Source: Strongylocentrotus purpuratus (lineage: Eukaryota > Echinodermata > Echinoidea > Camarodonta > Strongylocentrotidae). Taken from it: a stretch of DNA of 64,000 nt. Both the position numbers and the translations under genes were made by a program. Of the stretch, positions 36,901 to 44,065 are shown in pieces. A model generated the notes under the pieces. That model was given only the letters and a program-made list of their open reading frames with translations, searched no databases and was not told the DNA's origin. Location: contig NW_022145597.1 in assembly GCF_000002235.5 (NCBI RefSeq), positions 25,250,423 through 25,314,422 of the forward strand. Reading direction: 5' to 3'. How positions within the stretch are numbered: the first letter of the stretch is position 1; every line of letters starts with the position of its first letter.

Positions 36901-39900
36901 GATGTTGGCTGAGCGGAGGATGCGTTGTAGTCGGTGTGATGTCTTGCCGATGTAGGGAAGTACGATGGTGGCGGTGGGCTTAGTATCAGGTTGGGTTCCG
37001 GTGGTGCTGGTCTTGTGGTAGGGAGTTCGGGTGTTGATTTTCCTTCTTGGGTATTGGTTGATGGAAGTAAGTGCGTGTGTGATGTGCTTGAGTTCTTGCT
37101 GGAGATGTGCTTTATCACTAAGTTGGTGGGCTCGTCTGATGAGTGAGTTGGAGACTGATTGGTGGACTGATGGGTGGTGGTGAGATCGGAAGTTGAGGTA
37201 GCGGTCTGTGTGGGTTGGTTTCCGGTATACTTGGTGCGAGGGGAATCCTGATGGTGTCTTAGTGATGAGTACGTCTAGGAAAGGGATTGAGTTGTCGTGT
37301 TCGGTCTCCATGGTGAACTTAATGCTGGGGTGTTGGTTGTTGATGTGGTCGAGGAAATGGTGGAGGTCTGGTGTGCTGTGTGGCCAGATGACGAAAGTGT
37401 CGTCGACGTAGCGTAGCCAGAGTGAAGGAGACTTGTCGGCGGACTTGAGTGCTTGGTGCTCGAGGTGTTCCATGAAGATGTTGGCGATGATTGGTGAGAG
37501 TGGAGATCCCATGGCTGCTCCTTGAAGTTGTTTATAGAAGTTGCTGCGCCACTTGAAAGAGTTGGAGTGGAGGCAGGTGAGAAGGAGGTCGTGGATCTGG
37601 TCAGGTGTGAGTTTAGTCCTAGATTCGAGGTCTGGGTCTGAGATGAGGCGTTGTTTGATGATGTCGCATGCTTGGTCTACAGGAACGTTGGTAAATAGAG
37701 AGGTGACATCGAAGCTGACGAGTGTGTCGGATGGCTGGATCTTGGTTTTGGAGAGGATGTCGATGAAGTGCTTAGAGTTCGTGACGTGGTGCTGGGATTG
37801 GCCTACGAGTGGTTGTAGAATATTGGCGAGATGACGTGCAGTGTTGTAGCAGGATGATCCTCGGGTAGAGATGATAGGGCGGAGAGGGATAAGCGGCTTA
37901 TGAATCTTGGGCTGTCCGAAGAGGATGGGTGACTTAGCTGACGAGGATCTGAGTTGAAAGTAGAGTGCCTTGGGTAGTATGTCGGATCTGTGTAGGGTTA
38001 AAAGTTGTTGGTTGATCTTCCTTTCGTTGGCCGGGGTTGGGTCCCTCTTGAGTTTGGAGTAGGTTTCCTTATCTTTGAGTAGGTCGCAGATCTTATCTTC
38101 GTATGTATCTTGGTCCATGACGACGGTGGCGTTTCCCTTGTCTGCTTGTAGGATGTGGATGGATTGGTTCTTGCGGAGGTCTTGAATAGCGGATCGTTCT
38201 TCTTTAGATAGGTTGGGTTTGGGTGGCTTAGCTTCGGCGAGAGCGTTGGTAATTTTGAGTCGGATGTCGTTAGCAGCAGCTTTGGATAGGAAACGGAGCT
38301 TGGGTTCTACTTGTTGCACGATGTTGGAGAATGGTATCTTCTTGGGGGCTACGGCGAAGTTGAGTCCTAGGGATAGAACCTTGTGTTCGGCTTGGGAGAG
38401 TCTGTGTTGACTGAGGTTGACTACTGTGTCCTTTATGGGTTGGGTCGTTGGAGGGTCGTTGGTGCAGATGCGCTTGCGTGAACGTAATTGGTCGAACTTC
38501 CTAATTTGCTTGAGTTTGGTGGTCTGAAAGGCGAGTTGGGCGGTGTGGTCGTTGAAGGACTGTACTTTGCTGAGGTCATCAGGATTGAGTTGTTGGTTGA
38601 TCTTGGACTGAGATGCAGAGGTAGCGGTGTTGAGATCGTGGAGTTGGTGGCGTGTGTGTACGATGCGTTCTCGGGTAAGGTCAATACCGGCTTGGTGTAG
38701 TATGCGCTGGGCTTTGGGGGTGTCAACGGCGGATTTGAGTTGAAGGCCTAGAGGGATGGTGTCGGAGTCGCGGCAGCGTTTGAGGAAGGTTAGGTGGTTG
38801 GTGAGCTTGGCTGTCTTAACTAGGTCGCGCTGGAGTTGTCTGACGCTGAGTTGAGTAGGCTCCCCGTAGAGCTGAATCAGATGATGTTTGAAGGTTTGCA
38901 TGATGGTATGAATAATCACGGAAGAGGTTTACGGTACACCATGTGTAAAGTCCTCGAGGGACTGAGGAAAGTGGGTAGAAAATAGAAGTGAGATGGAAAG
39001 GCGAGAAAGTGGAGGTTGGAAGGAAGAGTATCTTTCGGAAGTGAGTCTAGTCCTGAAAAGGACTGTAAACCAGAAAGTTGTAGGAGGGATGAGAGGTTTG
39101 AGTAGAAGACTGGATTGAGTTGGAGAGTTGAGTAGACGAGTAGAGTTGCAGAGCAGGAGCAGGAGAGTAGACTCGACGTTTCGGACAGGTTGACTGTCCG
39201 TCTTCAGGAGTGAGTGTTCGCTAGGCGTGCGGCGGTTCTTATGGCGTGAATGCGGACTTGGGGGAAAGCACTGGGCCGGCGGGCTCGGCAGGTTGGCAGG
39301 CAGCTGTCGGTGGTGGCGCGCGGTTGTGTGAATTGGCGGGAAACGAGTGGGCGGCGGCTATGCGGACGTCGTGTGGTAGGTGTCGGCGGGGTAGCGGGGG
39401 GGGGGGGGTTGTGTCAGTCGTTGAGTGGGTGTATCGATCGGCGGTGAGGATGGCTATTAGTGGTGTCGGTCTGTGTGTGTTGGTCGGCGGTTTCGGCGTT
39501 GGCGTAGGTTGTAGCGAGGTGTGGGCGTGGGCGGTGCTTGTGTGGGTGAAGTGGCTAGTTGAGAACGTGTAGTGCTTGATTGAGTGGGTGTGGTTGGGTG
39601 GTTGCAGGTGGTGTCCGGGCTAACGGATGGATGGATTGGTGAAGTGTTGGTGATTGGCGTGTTGGTTGTGGAGTTGGTTGAAGATTGGTCGGAAGTAGGA
39701 TGGTGAGGGAGGATTGGGTGCCAGATACTGTTGATGTGAAGGCCTGGGTCTTGGGGTACGGTGTTGTGTTGGTGGATCTCGATGGCTTCTCGGACTCTTC
39801 GGGTGTGCCAATGTCGGATGGGAGTGATGAGGTGACTTTTATCCCAGTGAATGTGGTGGAGCTCTTGTTGTGCGTGCTTGACGATGGCTGACTTGTCCCA

Positions 39901-41764
39901 GTCGCTGCGTCGGTGGTGGGTCTTGTGTTCTTTTAGTCGGGTGTCGAAATCGCGGCCGGTTTCTCCAATGTAGACTTTGCCGCAATCGCAGGGAATCTTG
40001 TAGACGCCTGGTTGTTTGTTGGATGGGTGCTTGTCCTTGTGAGAGTGAAGAGTGGAGTAAAGCTTGTGGTTGGATTGGTGTCTGACGAGGATGTTGGCTG
40101 AGCGGAGGATGCGTTCCGAAAGATACTCTTCCTTCCAACCTCCACTTTCTCGCCTTTCCATCTCACTTCTATTTTCTACCCACTTTCCTCAGTCCCTCGA
40201 GGACTTTACACATGGTGTACCGTAAACCTCTTCCGTGATTATTCATACCATCATGCAAACCTTCAAACATCATCTTACTATTGTTTGTTGTTTAATTTTG
40301 CTACAAGATGAAGAATAAAAAGAAGAAGAAGAAGAAGAAGGAAGAGGAGGACGGGATAAGGAGAAAGAAGAGACAGAAGAAGGAGACGAAAATATCAATG
40401 TTGTGCTGATGATCATGATATTAATTTCCATCCCTTGAGATATTGACATTATGCGATGATGATGATGGTGATGATGATGATGGTAATGGCAAAGTATGCC
40501 TTCAAAACTTCACAATACACAATTATGCTACGCAAAATCGACCATTCCCAGTAACTGCGAGATAGCATCTAACGTAAACCAATCTCTTGAAACCATGACA
40601 CAACATCATCTCTTCAATACTTGAACTTTTTGTTTCATTATTATTATCATCTCGCCCTACAGAGGCTGAGTACACTTTCAAGCTCAACAAGGCCATCGTC
40701 CCCCTCCAGATGCAGCAGAACTACAAACCCGACGGCTGGCTCGGGATCATGATCGGAACGAAGTTTTACATACAGATGTCGACCATGGACGAGGTCATCA
40801 GCAACGTCGACAGGCTAAAGAGGGAGTTGGCCGGCCGTGGTCGTCTGCCGACGATGTCATTGTCGACAAGACTGCCGTCCATTTCTTCCAGTAAGTTCAG
40901 CATAGTTGATCGCTGTTACAATCCCCTAGAGGAAATTAACTGAGTATTATCTGTCATATTTTGGGATAAATGACAGGGATGGGCAGAGGAGGAGTCAGGG
41001 GCTTGCGGAGAAAGAGAGAGAGAGAGATAGGGAGATTGTGATGTGAATAAAGGTATAGACAGATGAACAGAGAAAAGCCAGACTGACAGAGACGGTGTGT
41101 GCACTCGTCACTGTGTGTGCTTGTGCCAGAAACCAAGGGAGAAAAGGAAGGCAAAGTCTATACAGTGCTGGTATAAAGATAAAACAATGTTACGATGAGT
41201 ATATCGTCAGGTAGACGTAGGAGAGATAATTGTAAGAAAGAATCGGAGAGTGGAAACACATTTCTGAGAGCAAACGAGTTGAAGAGAGATGATAAATCTG
41301 TAAAGACAGGCAGAAGAGAGGCAGAGAGAGTGGTTTTGTTATTAAAGACAGGTGGAACTGTATGTATTTAACAGTTTCATAGCCAATACGACGTAAAATG
41401 ATCATAATAGAAACATCATTTCTTTGCCCATTAAATATGCATTCCTGTATCTTTCACAGGTGATGGCGCCGTGGTAGCGCAAAGCAAATTCAAACGTAAC
41501 GACTCGAAGCGGCAGTCACGACGGGAAGCTGCCAAGAACGTCGCAAGCTGGACGAACGACGAAGTGAACTCGTGGTTGACGCGGAACGGTCTCCCGGAGC
41601 TCAAGAATCGTTTCCAGGGCTACGATGGCGAGGGTATCATGGGCCTGAAGACGATCGCCAACGACGCGCCCGAGTTCTTCTACAAGGAGGTCAAGACCGA
41701 GTTGGGTCTCAAGTCCCTGAGGGAGATCATCCGCTTCAAGCAGGCTTTGGATGATATCTTGTGA
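27947..41764 (+). CDS. ARM-TIR-SAM protein, SARM1-like putative NAD+ hydrolase/adaptor
   Basis: Twelve exons keep frame throughout and give 809 residues: 27947-28258, 28491-28694, 29143-29349, 29655-29896, 30313-30409, 31161-31358, 32207-32366, 33233-33330, 34033-34309, 35102-35203, 40663-40890 and 41460-41764. All introns are GT-AG. An in-frame TGA at 27920 supports the start. The protein begins MGSGTSK, a good N-myristoylation signal. An acidic linker is followed by armadillo-like helices (about 110-505; clearest in exons 7-8, VKFVASGALSRIVSMLQ and SSTAVLWNVG). The TIR domain (about 562-690) has HVMLSYQW, GYKVWMDVDQMGG and CRTEAEY. Glu633 aligns by eye with SARM1 Glu642, the NADase glutamate. 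A SAM domain follows (about 737-805, SWTNDEVNSWLTRNGLPELK). SARM1 uses ARM-SAM-SAM-TIR, so this order is different. Inferred role: membrane-tethered cytosolic NAD+ cleavage or TIR signalling, with SAM for oligomerisation and ARM for control. Enzyme activity is not shown by sequence. Confidence 0.9.
28270..28365. repeat. Dispersed repeat with (TAA)n and AAGCGCTTTACA
   Basis: In intron 1 a (taa)n run leads into ctggatttatattacact and ctaagcgctttacaaatat. A relative lies at 28965-29045 in intron 2 (aataataatgttacatttataaagc, gatacaaagcgc). This is a common type of invertebrate interspersed repeat. Confidence 0.55.
28930..29045. repeat. SINE head fragment plus dispersed repeat in intron 2
   Basis: The word gtgtcgtggtctagtggata matches the head of the SINE at 25064. 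It breaks off after cgccacctgact and is followed by a (taa)-rich repeat related to 28270-28365. Confidence 0.5.
29925..30065. repeat. Short tandem pair in intron 4
   Basis: The words ggacctatgatctagccttg, then aggttaaacccttccagaag, recur as gggcctacgatgtagccttg, then atgttaaaccttccagat, about 90 bp downstream. Confidence 0.6.
31392..31520 (-). mobile_element. LINE 3'-end fragment in intron 6
   Basis: A (ttgat)n run at 31392-31416 followed by an AT-rich 3' UTR-like stretch suggests the 3' tail of a minus-strand LINE. No coding part is present. The family is uncertain. Confidence 0.35.
32376..32524. mobile_element. Hairpin MITE (GGGCCCCATTTCACAAA ends) in intron 7
   Basis: The left end gggccccatttcacaaaact pairs with the right end aggctttgtgaaacggg, then cccc. 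Inner parts also pair (gtcatcagtgacaaagga / tcctttgtcattga). It starts 10 bp after the exon 7 donor site, unusually close to the splice signal. Confidence 0.8.
33040..33115 (+). repeat. SINE-like B-box fragment in intron 7
   Basis: The words gtgcttcgaatcccgaggca and cggacaaaag resemble a pol III B box and the part of a SINE body that follows it. Too short to classify. Confidence 0.35.
33337..33530 (-). mobile_element. Dispersed element family 2, copy 2, in intron 8
   Basis: This inverted copy of 24825-25008 and 60283-60473 has ends CTTTAAAGCCCGTCTG and CAGTGGGGCTTAAAAG. It begins only a few bases after the exon 8 donor, showing repeated MITE insertion near splice donors in this gene. Non-coding. 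Confidence 0.72.
35608..35688. repeat. Perfect 22-bp inverted repeat, 37-nt loop
   Basis: The arms GTTTTCACGAAGTGACGGTA(GT) at 35608-35629 and their exact complement at 35667-35688 would form a strong hairpin in intron 10, some 40 bp before the Penelope-like insertion. It may be the remnant of a small MITE or a structured intronic RNA. Confidence 0.75.
35717..35728 (+). repeat. Target-site duplication of the Penelope-like element, left
   Basis: The 12-mer ttactattgttt occurs here and again at 40275-40286, immediately outside the element on both sides. It marks a genuine transposition event rather than an assembly join. Confidence 0.85.
35983..36023 (-). ncRNA. Hammerhead-ribozyme-like motif, copy 1
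   Basis: Read on the minus strand the parts are in order. Stem I strand ACUC is followed by core CUGAAGA, then a 7-bp stem II (CGGACAG, loop UCAAC, CUGUCCG). Core GAAA comes next, a very short stem III (AC/GU), the site C17, and stem I strand GAGU pairing back with ACUC. The expected cleavage lies between 35987 and 35986. Hammerhead ribozymes with tiny stem III are known from terminal repeats of Penelope-like elements. The first pair of stem II uses the conserved G12, a small departure from the standard drawing, so activity is inferred. Confidence 0.62.
36268..38919 (-). CDS. Penelope-like element reverse transcriptase with GIY-YIG endonuclease
   Basis: This is a single intact frame of 883 residues. 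The RT core includes SFDVTSLFTNVP (motif A), GAAMGSPLSPIIANIFME (motif B) and the catalytic YVDD at residues 504-507 (motif C). Next come PFLDV and a basic, His-rich linker. The GIY-YIG nuclease follows (G701-V-Y703 ... Y713-I-G715, with GETGR and RLKEH; the CDCGK stretch is typical of this group). The C-terminus is Pro/Thr/His-rich and low complexity. The enzyme would copy element RNA into nicked chromosomal DNA. The start is taken at the first Met (38919), which lies right at the junction of the tandem units. A second Met at 38901 is equally possible. No stop or frame break is seen. Confidence 0.92.
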   Translation of the reverse strand: MIIHTIMQTFKHHLIQLYGEPTQLSVRQLQRDLVKTAKLTNHLTFLKRCRDSDTIPLGLQLKSAVDTPKAQRILHQAGIDLTRERIVHTRHQLHDLNTATSASQSKINQQLNPDDLSKVQSFNDHTAQLAFQTTKLKQIRKFDQLRSRKRICTNDPPTTQPIKDTVVNLSQHRLSQAEHKVLSLGLNFAVAPKKIPFSNIVQQVEPKLRFLSKAAANDIRLKITNALAEAKPPKPNLSKEERSAIQDLRKNQSIHILQADKGNATVVMDQDTYEDKICDLLKDKETYSKLKRDPTPANERKINQQLLTLHRSDILPKALYFQLRSSSAKSPILFGQPKIHKPLIPLRPIISTRGSSCYNTARHLANILQPLVGQSQHHVTNSKHFIDILSKTKIQPSDTLVSFDVTSLFTNVPVDQACDIIKQRLISDPDLESRTKLTPDQIHDLLLTCLHSNSFKWRSNFYKQLQGAAMGSPLSPIIANIFMEHLEHQALKSADKSPSLWLRYVDDTFVIWPHSTPDLHHFLDHINNQHPSIKFTMETEHDNSIPFLDVLITKTPSGFPSHQVYRKPTHTDRYLNFRSHHHPSVHQSVSNSLIRRAHQLSDKAHLQQELKHITHALTSINQYPRRKINTRTPYHKTSTTGTQPDTKPTATIVLPYIGKTSHRLQRILRSANILVRHQSNHKLYSTLHSHKDKHPSNKQPGVYKIPCDCGKVYIGETGRDFDTRLKEHKTHHRRSDWDKSAIVKHAQQELHHIHWDKSHLITPIRHWHTRRVREAIEIHQHNTVPQDPGLHINSIWHPILPHHPTSDQSSTNSTTNTPITNTSPIHPSVSPDTTCNHPTTPTQSSTTRSQLATSPTQAPPTPTPRYNLRQRRNRRPTHTDRHH
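38917..40115 (-). repeat. Penelope-like element, second pseudo-LTR (partial unit)
   Basis: It repeats 35729-36926 with an offset of 3188 bp, or 3189 after an extra G in the poly-G run. It includes the C-terminal GIY-YIG part of the ORF, so a 234-codon frame (39457-40161) encodes that fragment joined to unrelated sequence from the inverted tail. That frame is a by-product, not a separate gene. Confidence 0.9.
39171..39211 (-). ncRNA. Hammerhead-ribozyme-like motif, copy 2
   Basis: The sequence is the same as the motif at 35983-36023 and lies in the second pseudo-LTR, exactly 3188 bp away. Cleavage at both sites of a minus-strand transcript would release one unit-length RNA. Confidence 0.6.
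40116..40274 (+). repeat. Inverted end-copy of the Penelope-like element
   Basis: Reverse complement of about 38879-39038, joined at gcgtt|ccgaaagatac. It ends directly at the right target duplication (40275-40286). Inverted partial copies at one end are a known feature of Penelope-like insertions and probably arise by template switching. Confidence 0.88.
40316..40392. repeat. GAA-rich purine microsatellite in intron 10
   Basis: Imperfect (GAA)n on the plus strand, about 40 bp beyond the Penelope-like element. Confidence 0.8.
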
Positions 41765-41829
41765 AGGAAACCCGAGTCGAGAGCCATTGCACCGATATCT
41801 TTACTGCTATTGCGTGTGTGGTACGGGTT

Positions 41830-42029
41830 AAGCTTCGTGATGCATTTTGAAGCCTTGTGGTACCTGTTGAAGCTTCGTGGTACCTGTTGAAGCCTTGTGG
41901 TACCCGTTGATGCCTTGTGGTACCCGTTGACGCCTTGTGGTACCTCATGAAGCCCTGAGGTGCCTGATGAAGTCCTGTGGTACATGTTGAAGCTTTGTGG
42001 TACGTGTTGGAGCGTTGTGGTGCTATAGA
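41830..42029. repeat. 20-bp minisatellite, about ten units
   Basis: Consensus AAGCCTTGTGGTACCTGTTG. Units differ at a few positions and are all close to 20 bp. It starts 66 bp after the stop codon and so probably lies in the 3' UTR. The contained GTGGTACC-type words could make repeated RNA-binding sites. The period is not a multiple of three, in keeping with non-coding sequence. Confidence 0.88.
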
Positions 42030-43602
42030 TGCTGATCATTTTTTTAGACCACGCGTCTCACACAATGTCTGGCAAAGCCAAGGAAGGTATACAACGTTAG
42101 TGAGACAACCATGTCCTACAATCCTGAAAAACAGACCGAATTTGTGTCTCTTCTTTCGAACTTTCTTGTAAAGGAAGATTAAGCGGTAGGCTGTCTCCAT
42201 GTTTTGTACTTCGGTCCAAGGTAAACAACAACTGATTGAAGTAAACAATAAACTGTCGAACAGGTGTTGGAACTGTTGTAAAGAAAAGGACCATGATCGC
42301 TGCCGCTGTTTTTCACCGAGAAGGTTGCAAACTTGGACACACATTAGTGCTAAACACGAATCTTTGTATGTACTCAGTGCAATCGCGGTAGTTGAATGTA
42401 GGTTTTAAAATGAGAAGTCGCCGACATGGCTTAATTTAGAAGTTGCATGACGATAAGCTACTCGCTATTGAATCTGAGATTTCGAAGTAGGTCCATGGTC
42501 TGAGGGGTTTCGAAATGTAGATGATATTGGTTGTCAGACGTTACGAATTTTCAAGACAAAAGGTGAAACTGTTTACGTGTTACAATCCTTTCCTAGATTT
42601 TCACCTTGAGTTTGTCTACGAGTGTCATGTTGTAGGTTGACGTTATGTAGTCTGGAAGGTATAATTGGGCCACTGCCAATTTTAGATCGCCTTGTTGCCC
42701 ATTCTTTGAAACTAAATCGTAAAGTCTGTGGTTTTGCCAGGGACTAGACTGGTTTGTTCGGATGAGGGGGAGGGGGAAACCTCAATATTGAATGATATGA
42801 GAGAGATTGACACAAGTTCTTACCTAGTAAGTGGTAAGTCTAGAATGTTGCAACTGTGATCACAGATTAGAAGCCTTACTAAAGATTTGTAGCGTCTTAG
42901 GGTCCACTAAAATTTTAGCTGAAGCGACTAGCATGTAGGTGAGTGACATCTAAAGACTAGGAAACTATAAGAACTTTAAGTCAGGATGGAATCGCATAAT
43001 GAGCAGACACGGTGTGCTATATGAATGTTAATGTATATAGCTATATCTGGATGTTTTGCACGGAGACTATTGTTAATGTTTAGCTTACGATTCTAACAAG
43101 TGCCTTCATCATGAAATATTTTAAGGGAAAGGTATTGTTAATGTAGCCTCACAGTAAAATTGATGATAAGCAGCATACATTTATGGTGTACCAATGTATT
43201 GTTTACAGGCATATCTGCATTTTGGCACCATGCTATTGTAAAAAAAAAAATTAAATAGGCCTACACGATTCCAGCACAGTCTTCCTCAAAAAAACATTCA
43301 GGGAGAATATAACATTGCATTCGTGAAGGTCCGATTTCGGTGAAATTTATGGCATTGTCAACCTACAATCAAACAGTAGCTTGGTTTTGTCCTGGGGGAG
43401 GGAAATTAAAGTCTGGGTATTTTACCGACATCTCTACCACCGCTGTAAAGTATTTTTTTCAATTGCGCCATCTTTCGGTGAAGGAGTACGTGGAGTGATT
43501 TCCATTCGAGTTCTGGGGAGAGATGAAAAATAATTTGTGAGCGTTATCGTTGTTAATTAAGCAAGTGTGGAAGAACATCAGAGAAAACATGTTCCCTAAA
43601 AG

Positions 43603-43768
43603 CAGGCACGTAGCCAAGGTGGGGGGGGGGGCACGTGCCCCCCCCCCAAAAAAAAAAAAATAATTCCAAGATCGGTTGAACTTTTTTAGACCCCTTTTTT
43701 TTACCTCGATCGATTACGTGTATGTGCCCCCCCCCCCCCCCTAACATCAAACTCTGGCTACGTGCCTG
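43603..43768. mobile_element. 166-bp hAT-like MITE with 8-bp TSD
   Basis: Perfect terminal inverted repeats CAGGCACGTAGCCA / TGGCTACGTGCCTG are flanked by the 8-bp duplication cctaaaag (43595-43602 and 43769-43776). Poly-G and poly-C runs lie just inside, as in the larger hAT-like elements of the window. No coding capacity. Confidence 0.9.
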
Positions 43769-43867
43769 CCTAAAAGGTATGGCTCTTCAAATGCCTTCAT
43801 ATTCTAAATATGACAACTAACAGCTTAAAAATGAGGCCCGATTTTTACGCTACATGTTTGTCATATA

Positions 43868-44065
43868 CATTTTTCTGTGTACAGTGCTTGTTACTTTACC
43901 AAGACTGGACCAAATGTCTTATCATTAATTTTGTATGACTCCAGAACCTTGCAGTAGGCCTACACAGCAATACTGTTATGCTACATGATCCTGTTTTTCT
44001 AATGGATTCCACATCGTTTCTTTCACAATGCAATTGGATAACCAGAACTCAACTTTATCTTTAAG
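43868..44065. mobile_element. Fragment of MITE family 3
   Basis: It shares gtgtacagtgcttgttactt, gactccagaaccttgcagta and cgtttctttcacaatgcaat with the element at 58741-59138, and in inverted form with 56451-56791. A degraded end (tttatctttaag) is visible at 44052-44063. Confidence 0.65.

Larger units (their letters stand above)
35729..40274 (-). mobile_element. Penelope-like retroelement, full-length with tandem and inverted partial copies
   Basis: The element sits in intron 10 of the ARM-TIR-SAM gene, in the opposite orientation. The layout on the plus strand has three parts. A full 3188-bp unit (35729-38916) is followed by a second partial copy (about 38917-40115), which repeats the first about 1.2 kb and so acts as a pseudo-LTR. 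An inverted copy of the unit end (about 40116-40274) follows. The pseudo-LTRs look identical apart from one G in a poly-G run. Such tandem plus inverted structures, variable-length target duplications (here 12 bp) and RT/GIY-YIG coding are hallmarks of Penelope-like elements. The intact frame and near-identity indicate a very recent insertion. Confidence 0.93.

Noticed and set aside
39457-40161. Separate 234-residue GIY-YIG protein
   Set aside because: It is the repeated C-terminal part of the element ORF, fused by chance to the inverted tail, not an independent gene.
35729-40274. Assembly artefact explaining the tandem/inverted structure
   Set aside because: The 12-bp target duplication at both outer edges and the known architecture of Penelope-like elements fit a real insertion better, though long reads should confirm.
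41680-42039. 119-residue minus-strand ORF with repeated Tyr-His motifs
   Set aside because: Generated by the 20-bp minisatellite and the antisense of the last coding exon.
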